Source of the DNA: Oceaniferula flava
GTDB lineage: Bacteria > Verrucomicrobiota > Verrucomicrobiia > Verrucomicrobiales > Akkermansiaceae
Direction: 5' to 3'
NCBI RefSeq assembly: GCF_016811075.1
Contig: NZ_JAFBGL010000002.1
Location: 1-64,000 of the forward strand
Length of the DNA: 64,000 nt
Below the pieces are notes generated by a model. That model searched no databases. It saw nothing but the letters and a program-made list of their open reading frames with translations, and had not been told where the DNA came from. Each line of letters begins with the position of its first letter. Position 1 is the first letter of the stretch. Shown one piece after another: positions 15,045 through 24,900 of this stretch. A program made the position numbers and the translations under genes.

Positions 15045-17118
15045 GAGACGAATGGTGGATGGGCGTGCTGAGTATCACGCAAGTTCCCTCGTTCGGGGCA
15101 GATTGGACGATTAACTCGGCTCCTAGAAGCTTAGCTCGTTGTTCCATGTTCGACAAGCCGCGCCCTGAGCCGCTATTGGCCGAGGTTTCGCAGTGGGGAT
15201 CAAAGCCGCAGCCATCGTCACGCATGGAAATTTGCAGCTGGCTGTCGATGATTTCAGCGCGGATGACCATGGTGGTGGCTTTGGCGTATTTCGAGCAATT
15301 ATAGAGGGTTTCCTTAACCAGCAGGGTAATATTCCTGCGGGTGGCTACCGGCACGATGGAGTTCTCATATTCGCTGGGAAAGTCATAACTGACGCGGCAC
15401 TCAGAGAGGATGCTCTGGGAGGTGCGCTTGATTTGTTCCAGTAGGTCTGAAATGCGGATCACTCCGGTTTCGGTGTGCCAGATGATTTCTTTGAGCGAAA
15501 CAAAGCTCTCCTGAGCGAGATGTCTGATTTCGCGTAATTTCTCTTCGGTTAAATCGGGGTCAGCCTGATTCTGCAGGCGGCTGGTGATCATGGAAATGGT
15601 GCCAAGGTTGCCGCTGATGTCATCGTGCAGATCGGCTGAGATCTGCTTCTGAACCTCACGGACTGCGCGATTTTTCGAGGATCTGAGGTGAATGATCCAG
15701 AGGAGAATGGCAAAGAGAATGATAGTGGCCGCGGTGATACCGAGCGTCCAATAGCGCTGGGTGCGTGTGATTTGGGCAACGACCAGGCTTTTCTCAACAT
15801 TCGCCATGGCATTCTCGACTAATTGCCGCTTTGCCAGCTGTTCGATGTATTGCTTTTCCGGCACAATTTCTCGGCCATTGGTCAGACCGTCTACAAGCAG
15901 GCGCGGATCGGATCCAAGGCTGTTGCTCGGCGCGTGTGTAAGTTTGATGCTCTTCCCCTTGGCCAGGTTGACGCGGTTGGGGCCTTCGTCACCAAGAACT
16001 CGAATTTCACCGAGGGCCAGGATCGGGCGACCACGATATTGCGGGAGTTCGGTGGTGGTGATTCGGAGGTAACGGGCGTTGTGCGAATAGAGCGGATGCC
16101 AGCGCATCTTTTGGATCAATGGCGCTTGGATGGTGGTGGACTTGATCAAGCCACCCTCACCGAGGTGATTGAGGAGATCGATCCGGTAGGTCGTGGGCAT
16201 CGCCAAGGCTGGGATCGGGAGCTCGGGCAGCGTTGCGGCGTAGAGCTCGACCCGCCCCAGGCTTTCGCTTTGTCCCAGATCGATCAAGATTTCAGGTGGC
16301 TCTGTGATCTCGCTGTTTTTGGGGAAATAGCGGATAAAATCGGGTGTTTGCTGAGCGGCATGCTGGAACTTGCCGAGGTGCTGTTTGCGATCGACTAAAT
16401 AGTTTAAACTCCAAAAGGTATCGAGCTCGGTAGAGCTTGATGCGGTCAGGCTATGTTTGGATGGGAGTCCGATGTTATTTCCGGCGCGGAAGACCATCAG
16501 CTCGTCGAGAGCAAAAAACTGCGTCTCCCCATCGAGCGCTCCCCGCGTTACCGTGAGGATGATGTTTTGCACCTTCATTGCCGGCATGGTGAATATCACT
16601 GGTGACAGTCCGGGGTCTGGAAAATCCTGCTGAGTCCAGTCGACCACTGTGACCGCCTGCTCGGGTGCTTCCGCACTAAACACCTCGATTTTAAAACGCC
16701 GGGGGAAGCCGTAATGATGCTTGAGCGAAAATGCCGGGTAGCAGGCTGGGACCAGAGCGATGGCTTCAATGCTAAGCGACAAATCTGTATGAAGCTGAAG
16801 CTTGATCCACTCTTCAAAATCCGCATCTGGAATGGAAACCGGATGACGTGCACTGAGGTAGCCAAACGTCTCGCGTGGCGGAGAGGTTTGTGTTTCCGAT
16901 GGAGGAAACCTGCTGAGCTCTCGGCGTAGCCAGCTAGCTTGCTGCTTCAGGGCCGCGACACTTTTCGCAGGGATCAGACTTGGTTCAGTGTATCGATCGG
17001 CATGATGTTCAATGTCCTCGGGGCTGTGCGGGAACGACTCTCTTTCCAAGCGCAAGCTCTGAGCCCCAGCCGTGAACGTGGCAAGGGTGAGTAGGAAAAG
17101 GGCAAGGCGGGTAGACAT
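15037..17118 (-). CDS. Sensor histidine kinase with discoidin-like extracytoplasmic region
   Basis: About 693 residues. A signal-like N-terminus (TRLALFLLTLATFTAGAQS) leads into a long extracytoplasmic part (about 25-450). Two stretches in it look like F5/8 type C (discoidin) beta-sandwiches; the second contains ARYLRITTTEL and ALGEIRVLG, typical of that fold, which often binds sugars. A transmembrane helix lies near 454-476. The dimerisation/phosphorylation segment SADLHDDISGNLGTISMI (His near 494) is of the HPK7/NarX type, and the HATPase region has ETLYNCSKYAKA, DDGCGF and GRGLSNM. It phosphorylates the overlapping response regulator. A carbohydrate or surface-glycan signal is inferred from the discoidin-like domains. 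An upstream ATG at 17127 is possible. Confidence 0.88.
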   Translation of the reverse strand: MSTRLALFLLTLATFTAGAQSLRLERESFPHSPEDIEHHADRYTEPSLIPAKSVAALKQQASWLRRELSRFPPSETQTSPPRETFGYLSARHPVSIPDADFEEWIKLQLHTDLSLSIEAIALVPACYPAFSLKHHYGFPRRFKIEVFSAEAPEQAVTVVDWTQQDFPDPGLSPVIFTMPAMKVQNIILTVTRGALDGETQFFALDELMVFRAGNNIGLPSKHSLTASSSTELDTFWSLNYLVDRKQHLGKFQHAAQQTPDFIRYFPKNSEITEPPEILIDLGQSESLGRVELYAATLPELPIPALAMPTTYRIDLLNHLGEGGLIKSTTIQAPLIQKMRWHPLYSHNARYLRITTTELPQYRGRPILALGEIRVLGDEGPNRVNLAKGKSIKLTHAPSNSLGSDPRLLVDGLTNGREIVPEKQYIEQLAKRQLVENAMANVEKSLVVAQITRTQRYWTLGITAATIILFAILLWIIHLRSSKNRAVREVQKQISADLHDDISGNLGTISMITSRLQNQADPDLTEEKLREIRHLAQESFVSLKEIIWHTETGVIRISDLLEQIKRTSQSILSECRVSYDFPSEYENSIVPVATRRNITLLVKETLYNCSKYAKATTMVIRAEIIDSQLQISMRDDGCGFDPHCETSANSGSGRGLSNMEQRAKLLGAELIVQSAPNEGTCVILSTPIHHSSHA

Positions 17119-17257
17119 ACGGACCACGAAGGTAGCGGAAGTCTCAATCTTGGTGTTTCAAATACGACAAGACAACCATCAATCAGCCTTCCTCGAAAAT
17201 GTGATGCCCGGGGTCAGAAGGGAAAGCATTGACTCAGGGCTGATGAGTCGGAATCCT

Positions 17258-17914
17258 ATGTGCATCATGCGCCTCATCTTACTCAGCTCGATCATTCCCT
17301 GCGTCCTTCTCTTATCGTCCTGTTCCGGAGTTTATTACGGAGCGATGGAAAAAGTGGGTTTCCACAAGCGAGACATCATGATTACCCGGGTGAAAAAAGC
17401 CCGCAGCAGCGAGCAGAAGGCGAAGGAGGTGTTCAACTCCGCCCTCGATGAGTTCTCGGCAGTGACGGGGTTCAAAGGTGGAAATCTGGAAAAGCAATAC
17501 CGCCGCGTGAACAAGGCGTATCTGTCGGCCGAAAAGCAAGCCGCCGAGGTGAAGGCACGCCACGACGATGTGGAGAACGTTTCCAAGGCGCTCTTCAAGG
17601 AGTGGAAGAAGGAGATCAAGCAGTATGAAAATGTCGAGTTTAAGGCCGAGTCTAGCCGACAGCTCAAGGCCGCCCAAGAGCGCTACACCCGCCTCATGGC
17701 CGCCATGCGCCGTGCGGAAAAATCGCTGGACCCGGTGCTGCGCAAGTTCCGCGATCATAACCTCTTCCTGAAACACAACCTCAACGCCCGCGCTATTGCC
17801 TCGCTCGAGGGTCAGGTGAAAACCACCCGCATCGAAGTGGATCGATTGATCCGTGAAATGGAGGCTGCCATCGCTGAGGCCGATACCTTCATCAAGCAGC
17901 TCGAGCAGCCGTAA
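17258..17914 (+). CDS. DUF2959-family lipoprotein
   Basis: About 218 residues. The N-terminus ends in a lipobox (LLLSSCSG), so the protein is probably a lipoprotein. After YYGAMEKVGFHKRDIM, a conserved opening for DUF2959, the rest is strongly helical and charged and is predicted to form coiled coils (repeated Lys/Glu/Ala-rich heptads). The function of this family is unknown. In-frame start choices are 17258 and 17267; both keep the signal. It is divergent from the histidine kinase, with about 140 bases between, and is followed by the YihY-type gene on the same strand. Confidence 0.82.
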   Translation: MCIMRLILLSSIIPCVLLLSSCSGVYYGAMEKVGFHKRDIMITRVKKARSSEQKAKEVFNSALDEFSAVTGFKGGNLEKQYRRVNKAYLSAEKQAAEVKARHDDVENVSKALFKEWKKEIKQYENVEFKAESSRQLKAAQERYTRLMAAMRRAEKSLDPVLRKFRDHNLFLKHNLNARAIASLEGQVKTTRIEVDRLIREMEAAIAEADTFIKQLEQP

Positions 17915-18006
17915 GGGGGATTTTTTCTCACTGCCGCGAACCAAAGTCTCGCCGACTTCATCCAGTCTGGCAATTTGTCGGACATCGGTTAGGGTTGGAA
18001 GTGCCA

Positions 18007-18978
18007 ATGGAGAAGTTCCAACAGTTTGTCACTCTTTGGGCGCGGTTGCTGTATGTGGCCGCGGTGAAGTGGTGGCGGCGGAAACATGCAGATGAAGCCG
18101 CGGCCTTGGCATTTTACTCACTGATCTCGCTGGTTCCGATTTTGTTAGTCGGGGTGTCGATCGCCTCGATCTTCGTCGATGAACAAACGGCTACCCGGAT
18201 CTTACTGACCGAGGCGGACAAGGTGGCCGGCGCCACGGTGCACGGCTACTTCGCCCAGATCCTGAAAACCGACATCCAGTGGGCGGGCTCCGCGATCTCG
18301 CCGGTGGTGGGTGGTCTGCTGCTCTTCTTCGCCGCCACCAAGGTGATTGCCGAGCTGCGAAAATCTTTGGGAAAGGTCTTTGGCTCACCTCGCAGAAAGG
18401 GGCGCAAGGCTGCGCTTTCAGGGCTTGCGGGGCGGTTGATTGCGCTGATTATGTTAGTGGCTTTGGGCATCTTTATTGCTTCGGCGGTGGTGTTCGAGAC
18501 CATGATGGGGGTGCTGGTGAACTCGCTCAATGACTCGCCCTTGCTGCTGCGAATTGCCTCGGCGGTGTCGCCGGTAATTTCCTTTGCTGGCCTTGCCTTT
18601 TTAGCGGCTGTGGCGATGCGACTGCTTCCGGTGCGACCTCCCAAGTTCAAGGAAGCGCTGATCGGAGGCTGTGCCAGTGGCGTGCTGCTGGTCGGGCTAA
18701 AAGTCGGCCTCGCCCAGTTCCTGCAACACACCGATGTGGGAAGCTTTTACGGCAGTGCCCTGACCCTCGTGCTGGTGCTGTTTTGGATTTATTTTGCGAT
18801 GCAGACTTTCCTCTACGGTGCAGAACTCGCGGCCGAGCTGGCGCGCAGTAGGCGGACCGAGGAACGACGGATTGAGAGAGAGCTGGAAGAAGCCCGACTT
18901 GAAACGGCTCGACTGCTGGAAACTCAGGTGGTGCCCGATGATGAACCGGGTGGCCCGATGAAGCAGACGTCGAGCTAG
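18007..18978 (+). CDS. YihY/virulence factor BrkB family membrane protein
   Basis: About 323 residues with six predicted transmembrane helices. The opening helix region contains DEAAALAFYSLISLVPILL, the family signature (A-x-AYY-x-LFSL-x-P), and later SALTLVLVLFWIYFAMQTFLYGAELAAELA matches the conserved final helix with the GAE motif. The C-terminal tail is charged and helical. The family is widespread in the inner membrane, but its biochemical role is unsettled; the old RNase BN assignment is not supported. I used the ATG at 18007; a TTG at 17995 and GTG at 18001 are in frame. It probably follows the DUF2959 gene independently. Confidence 0.9.
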   Translation: MEKFQQFVTLWARLLYVAAVKWWRRKHADEAAALAFYSLISLVPILLVGVSIASIFVDEQTATRILLTEADKVAGATVHGYFAQILKTDIQWAGSAISPVVGGLLLFFAATKVIAELRKSLGKVFGSPRRKGRKAALSGLAGRLIALIMLVALGIFIASAVVFETMMGVLVNSLNDSPLLLRIASAVSPVISFAGLAFLAAVAMRLLPVRPPKFKEALIGGCASGVLLVGLKVGLAQFLQHTDVGSFYGSALTLVLVLFWIYFAMQTFLYGAELAAELARSRRTEERRIERELEEARLETARLLETQVVPDDEPGGPMKQTSS

Positions 18979-19003
18979 GAGGGCGTTTTTCCCGTGTCGG
19001 GAA

Positions 19004-20365
19004 ATGAAATGGTTTGGCATCGCGCCAGATTCTGGCAGGGCTGTGGGCATGGCAGGTTCTCATGCATCCACTCCGAATCAGGAATTACTAGAAAGAAACC
19101 TGCGGCTTTTTGTCTGGTTCCGCGCCTTCTTTAACGCGCGCTTTTACTACCCGGTGTTCGCGGTGTTTTTCACCGACCTCGGCCTAACCATGGCGCAGTT
19201 CCTCTGGCTGAACGCGATCTGGGCCCTGACGATTGTGATTTTCGAAGTGCCGTCTGGTGTGCTGGCGGACCTGGTGGGTCGGCGCAAGCTGGTGATCTTC
19301 TCCGCGCTGAGCATGGCGGTGGAAATGCTGCTGCTGATTGTGGCTCCGCAGCACGGCGGCTGGGGGCTCTTTGCCATCTGCGCGGTGAACCGAGTGCTCA
19401 GTGGACTGGCGGAGGCGGCGGCCAGTGGCGCGGACGAGGCACTGGCTTATGATTCGCTCAAGCTACTCACAGACGATGCGGGCAAGATCGAGCACCGGTG
19501 GGACGACACCTTGGTGGCCGTGATGCGCTGGCGATCGCTCGGTGGGGTTTTGGCAATGCTGGTGGGAGGTTTTGTCTTCGACCATGAAGGGATGATTGCC
19601 ATCTTCGGAGACTTCCCCCGCACCATCAGTCTGAAGCTGCCGGTGATTCTTTGTTTTGTTTCCGCCTGTGTTTGCGTGCTGCTCGCCTTCCGCCTGACCG
19701 ACCTCGGGATTTCCAAAAAACAAGCGGGTCAACGGACTTCGGTGGTGGATGTCGGGCGCGGCATGCTGGCTGCTGCCGGCTGGGTGCTGAAGACCAAATG
19801 GATTGCCGCCTTGATCGTGGCCGCGGTGCTGATCGATGCCATCACCCGCACTTTTGTCACCCTGCAGAGTGAGTATTTCCGTTGGATCGAGCTTCCGGAA
19901 TACAGCTTTGGCATCATCGGTGCAGGCATGTCGCTGGCCGGCGTGGTGGTTCCGTTTTATGTCAAACCGCTGGTGCGCAAGTTCGCGCCGCGGGTGAATA
20001 TGCTGATTGCCGGAGGTATCGGAGTCGCTGGTCTGGCTGGAGTTTCATGGCTGCAGAATGGGGGAGGTATTGCCGCTACCTTTGTGATCATGCTGACCCT
20101 GATTCACGTGGGCTTTCTAATGAGCCGCTACATCAACCGGGACACGCCCTCGGAGCAACGGGCGTCGATTCTCAGTGTCAACAATCTCACCCTGAACATC
20201 GGCTATGGTCTCTTCTCCGGAGTGTTTGCGTTGCGATTGAATCACGTCGATTTTGGCGAGGCGATTAAGATGCTGCCTCTAGTTCTGCTAGTCGGAATCG
20301 GGCTTTGGTTTGTGGCGAGTCGCGGCGCTCGCAAGTCCGCCCAGCAGCAGGGTGCCGATGCCTAA
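19004..20365 (+). CDS. Major facilitator superfamily transporter
   Basis: 453 residues with about twelve hydrophobic helices. The loop after the second helix reads SGVLADLVGRRKL, the MFS motif A (G-x-LaD-x-x-GrR). It is an inner-membrane solute transporter, probably an exporter or proton symporter, with substrate unknown. An alternative start at 19049 (MAGSHAS) would still precede the first helix, and I cannot decide between them. The last 26 codons overlap the 3' end of the convergent NhaC-type gene by 78 bases, which is a long overlap but both C-termini remain plausible (Arg/Lys-rich tails). Confidence 0.88.
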   Translation: MKWFGIAPDSGRAVGMAGSHASTPNQELLERNLRLFVWFRAFFNARFYYPVFAVFFTDLGLTMAQFLWLNAIWALTIVIFEVPSGVLADLVGRRKLVIFSALSMAVEMLLLIVAPQHGGWGLFAICAVNRVLSGLAEAAASGADEALAYDSLKLLTDDAGKIEHRWDDTLVAVMRWRSLGGVLAMLVGGFVFDHEGMIAIFGDFPRTISLKLPVILCFVSACVCVLLAFRLTDLGISKKQAGQRTSVVDVGRGMLAAAGWVLKTKWIAALIVAAVLIDAITRTFVTLQSEYFRWIELPEYSFGIIGAGMSLAGVVVPFYVKPLVRKFAPRVNMLIAGGIGVAGLAGVSWLQNGGGIAATFVIMLTLIHVGFLMSRYINRDTPSEQRASILSVNNLTLNIGYGLFSGVFALRLNHVDFGEAIKMLPLVLLVGIGLWFVASRGARKSAQQQGADA

Positions 20366-21910
20366 CAATAACCAAGCGGGCAGTCCCAGCGCCAAACCAC
20401 AGAACCCAACGCCCAAAGCCACCGCCGCCGCAAGCAGGGCGTAAGGCAGCTGAGTGACCACGTGCTCCTGCGCAGTGATGCCGCAGGCGAAGGCTGAGAC
20501 GATGGTGGTATCGCTGAAGGGGCTGCAGTGATCGCCAAAGACCGCACCACTGAAGACCGCGCCGATGACCGCGGAAAGCAGCACCGGCTGGTCGGGTGCG
20601 AGGTCGAGATACGCGGGTAGGGCCAGCGGCATCAGCAACGCCATGGTGCCCCAGGAACTGCCGGTGAGAAAACTGATCGCCGCTCCGGTGATGAAGATGG
20701 CGGCGGGGAAATAATCGACCGGAAAAGCTCCGCTCATCGAACTGGCCAGCCACTTTGCGGTGCCGAGCTCACCGAGGATCGAGCCAAAGGTCCAGGCGCT
20801 CACCAGAATAAGCAGCGGCCCTAACATGCTGGCCGCGCCCTCGCTGACGGCGGTGGCCAGTTCGGGTTGCCGTTTCCGCGGGAAGAAAAAACAAGCGGCT
20901 AACAGACCGATCACGCTGCCCAGGGTGAGCGCGTAGGGACCGGCATTGCCGCTGAAGGCGGTGGAGAGCTTGTCGCTGGTGACGGGCCAGAGAGGTCGGG
21001 TTTCCCAAAGGTAAAATAGGGAGACGATGCTGATGGAAAGAATGATGATGGGAGCGAGGGCAATCCAGATGGAGGATGTGCTGTCGGCCACCTCACTGCT
21101 TGTTTCGTGCGGAGTGGACTTGGCCTTTTTCATCGGGCCGAAATCCCAGCGCCGCCAGACGACGAGGGCGGCGAGGATGAGGGTGAAGAGGCAGTAGAAA
21201 TTCTGCGGGATCGATTGGAAAAAGAGCGCGTAGGCGGACTCGGAGATGCCTCGGCCATCGATGGATTGCTGGATCAGACTCAGCTGGGTGGCGATCCAGG
21301 TGGAGATGAAGGCGATGCAGGCAATTGAGCTGCTGGTGCTGTCCACCAAGTAAGCCATCTTCGCGCGAGCGACACCGATGCGGTCGGCCAAGGGGCGGGT
21401 GATCCGTCCTAACAGAAGGCTGTTGGCCAGGCCATCGAAGAAGCAGAGCACGCCTAACAAGCCGGTGGCGGTTTCGAGTCGGCGGCGCGGATCGGCCGCA
21501 TGTTTCCCCAGCAGTTTGTTCGCCACCGATTCAAACCCGCCGCCCCGTTCGATCACCACCGTGAAGGCTCCAAGGATCAGAGTGAACAGAATGGCACCCA
21601 CTCGCCAAGGGCCTTGCATTGATGGGAAAAAGTGGTCTTGCACCAGGGCTAGGGTTGCATTTCCCCAGTGACCGTCGGTGAGCAGCACACAGCCGGCGAA
21701 GCTACCAGCCACCAGCCCCAGCACCGCTTGTCGCAGCAGAAGAATAGTCGCCAGCGCCACCACGGCCGGCCAGACAAAGGCAAGAGCCGACCCACTGGCA
21801 AAGGCAGAGATCAGCGAGCTAACAAGAAGGATGGAGGCCAGTAGGGCGACTCCGGAGCGGCGGACATGGTTCACGGCCCCGATATTGCACCGCCGTAAGC
21901 CAGAGCGCAA
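20288..21910 (-). CDS. NhaC-family Na+/H+ antiporter
   Basis: 540 residues with about twelve or more transmembrane helices. The conserved motif FGDHCSPFSDTTIVSAFACG near residue 465 is diagnostic for NhaC/YheL-type antiporters (PF03553), and FDGLANSLLLGR and DSTSSSIACIAFISTW match other family blocks. These proteins exchange sodium for protons across the inner membrane; some relatives carry amino acids or organic acids, so the exact substrates are open. It starts 20 bases after the stop of the large esterase-like gene on the same strand, suggesting co-transcription. Its 3' end overlaps the MFS gene on the opposite strand. Confidence 0.88.
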   Translation of the reverse strand: MRSGLRRCNIGAVNHVRRSGVALLASILLVSSLISAFASGSALAFVWPAVVALATILLLRQAVLGLVAGSFAGCVLLTDGHWGNATLALVQDHFFPSMQGPWRVGAILFTLILGAFTVVIERGGGFESVANKLLGKHAADPRRRLETATGLLGVLCFFDGLANSLLLGRITRPLADRIGVARAKMAYLVDSTSSSIACIAFISTWIATQLSLIQQSIDGRGISESAYALFFQSIPQNFYCLFTLILAALVVWRRWDFGPMKKAKSTPHETSSEVADSTSSIWIALAPIIILSISIVSLFYLWETRPLWPVTSDKLSTAFSGNAGPYALTLGSVIGLLAACFFFPRKRQPELATAVSEGAASMLGPLLILVSAWTFGSILGELGTAKWLASSMSGAFPVDYFPAAIFITGAAISFLTGSSWGTMALLMPLALPAYLDLAPDQPVLLSAVIGAVFSGAVFGDHCSPFSDTTIVSAFACGITAQEHVVTQLPYALLAAAVALGVGFCGLALGLPAWLLLGIGTLLLGGLASAATRHKPKPDSD

Positions 21911-21929
21911 ACCAAGAAGCGCGGCCCGA

Positions 21930-24900
21930 TCATTCCTCGCTGACTTTCAGGCGGACAAACATTTTTCCCTCAGCAGCCATGCTTGCAGGGATGGCAACCG
22001 GGGTGGAATCACTGCTGGTGAGTTCGGCAAAAGCGGGGTCGCTCCAACTTGTCATGTCGGTGGAGATCAGCACCTGATAGAGCACTCCTTCTTGAGCGTT
22101 GTTGAAATCGTAGAGGTAATCACTGCCGCTGGGGGCGAGGGTGGGGAGGCCACTGGCATTGGCCACCAGAGGGTCGAGACCGAGGGCGAACTCGAGGAAG
22201 TTTTCAATGCCGTCGTGGTCCGGGTCGCCGGCGATGCTGGGGTCGTCGCCACTTCCCCAGGCGATGCCGCTCCGCCAGCCGTAGTAGCTTGTCTGGACGC
22301 CAGTCACGCTGAGGGTGACCGTAGCGGTCTCCGAGGTCAGTCCTCCGTTGGAACACTGGTAGGTGAAGCTATCGGTGCCAGCGAAGCCGCTGTGCGGGGT
22401 GTAGCTGAACGAACCGTCCGCTTGCAGGGCAAGTGTGCCGTGACTGACGTCACTGACCAGGGTGGCGGTCAGGGGGTCGTGATTGAGATCGATATCATTT
22501 TCCAGCACGCCACCTGCGGCAACATTCAGGGTGGTGTTCATGGCGAGCTCGTATGCGTCGTCCACGCTCAGAGGTGTCTTGGCACCGATGCCGGGCAACG
22601 GCCAGGAATCGGTGCGGAAGGGGGCGGCAGGTAAACCGGCGCCATTGTAGAGGTTGACATCATTGACCGGTGCCGGGCTCCAGGCGTAGCGCACGGCCAC
22701 GGGCGATGCGACATTGGTGGAGCTGAGAATGACGTCGCTGCCACTGATCGAAGAAGTGGTCGCGGCGTGAAACACCTGGTCCGAACCGGCGATCTCGAAC
22801 TCCGCGGGGGCAAGGCCGTTGTCGGTGGTCAAGCCGTCGGCATGGCTGAAGCTGATGGTCACCTGATTTCCAGTGATTGCGATGGCCTCGAAGCGTGGGC
22901 TCTCGGCGACGATGGATTCGCCCAGGGCGTATTTGCGTGCCAACAGGGCGAGGCGGCCGCCTGTTTTTTCCTTACTGGTATCAGTAGGGTGAATGTTTCC
23001 AGAGATCCCCGTATCGATATTCACCGCAACATAGCTGTTATTCAGCGTTAGAAGCTGGTCTTGGGATTCCCGGAACCATGGCCAGTAGGTTCCGTTGTAT
23101 GAGGGGAGCTGCACGCCTAAAAAGGGGATGTCTCCCTGGCCGAAGCGTTCACGGTATTCTCTGACCAATTTAGGCAGAGCAAAACTGTAGAGGGAATAAT
23201 CCGGAGCGCCGGTATTGGCTTCACCTTGATACCAGATGAAGCCAGAGATGCCGTAATTTCGCACCGGGTGAACCATTTTGTTGTAGAGAATATTGGGGCG
23301 CGTGCGCATGAAAATATCAGCGTCATTGTTCCCCGATGACCAGCCGTTGGCGATGATGCCGCTGATGGCGTCGACGTTGGACGAGTAGCCCAGGTTTTCC
23401 GCCCGGTCCGCGACGGTGTCGCCGCTGCGATACTCGCTGATGCTCTGATAGAGCTGCATCATGTCGTCAAAGTGGGGAAGCTCACCAGTGAGTTCTTGCG
23501 GCAGCCATCCCTCGATCGAGCTACTGCCCCAAGCGGCCCAGATGATGGCGACAGGCACATTGGTGGCTGCGTGCAGATCGTGCGCGAAGATCGAGCCCAC
23601 GGCGGTCCATGTGCCGGCGGACGAGTTGGCCAGCCAGCTCATGCCAGCGCTTTCCTCTTCGGTGAGTGACCCGTCTTGATCGATTTTCAGGCAGCGGATG
23701 TTGTCGTTGGCTGCGATCGCCGTCGTGTAGGCATCGGCCCATGAGTTCATCTGGTTCAGGGTGTAGACCATGTTTGACTGGCCGAAGCAGAACCAGACAT
23801 CGCCGATTAGAACATCGTTGATAGTTCGAGTGGTGCTACCGCTGGTGACCACGAGACTGTAAGGTCCGCCGGCAGTCTGGGAGGGCAGGCTGAGCTGCCA
23901 GTTTCCCGTGGCATCGGCGGTGCCATCGACCGTTGAGCCATTGATGCTGGCGGAGACGCTGGCATTCGGGTCGGCCGTGCCCCACACCTTCACCGCTTTG
24001 CCGCGTTGCAGCACCATTCGGTCTTGAAAGGGGGAGGCGAGGACGAGAGTCGGGTTAACATCACCTGCCGGGGAGCCTTGCACGTAATGAACGACCCTGC
24101 GTGACGAGGATATGGCGTGACTGCTGGTGGTAACGGAAATACGTCCGCCGCCGCTGGTGTCTTCATAGTGGCGGAATCGGTTTTGACTGCCGCCCACTTG
24201 TTCGTAGGTCATAAGAAAGCCGAAATCGGTATTTTCTTTGACCGTGACCGGGCTGCTGAGTTGGAAGGTGATGTAGTCGCCATCGCTGTAGCTGCCGTTG
24301 AGAGTGAAGGTTTCGCTGTGCACCGGGTCGACGGCGGTGTCGACATAGTAGTCGTCGCCATCGGTGGCCGTGGAGTGGCCGCTGCCGCTATCCCAGTCCG
24401 CCTCGCTGCCCTCGAACAGGCGCAGGGTGAGCAGATCATTGGAGAAGCTTTGAGTGCTGCTTTTTTTCACCGTGATACTGGAAATCTCGTAGGCGGTGCC
24501 GCTGCCGTCAGCTAGGGCGAACAGCTGGCCGCGCGCGTGATTGGCATCTGCGTCTTCATCGTAGAGTGAGGTGTCGGTGCTGCCAGTCGCCGAGGAGGCG
24601 ATGACACCGGTGCTCGGAGCGCTGGACGAGGCTGTGACCGTTCCTGTCGGGGTGATCGGGCTGCCTTTGACGAAGTAAACGAAGTTTCGGGCTGAGGTGC
24701 TGTGACTGCTGGTGGTGATGGATGTTCGACCACCACTGTTGCCTTCACGGTAGCGGAATCGATCTTGAGTGCTGCCACCTTGGTCGTAGGTCATGAAAAA
24801 GCCAAAGTCGCTGCCCTCGCTGACGACCAGAGGGGTAGCGAGGGTGAAGGTGACGTAATGGTTATCGGAAATAGAGGCGTTCAGGGTGAATGTTTCACTG

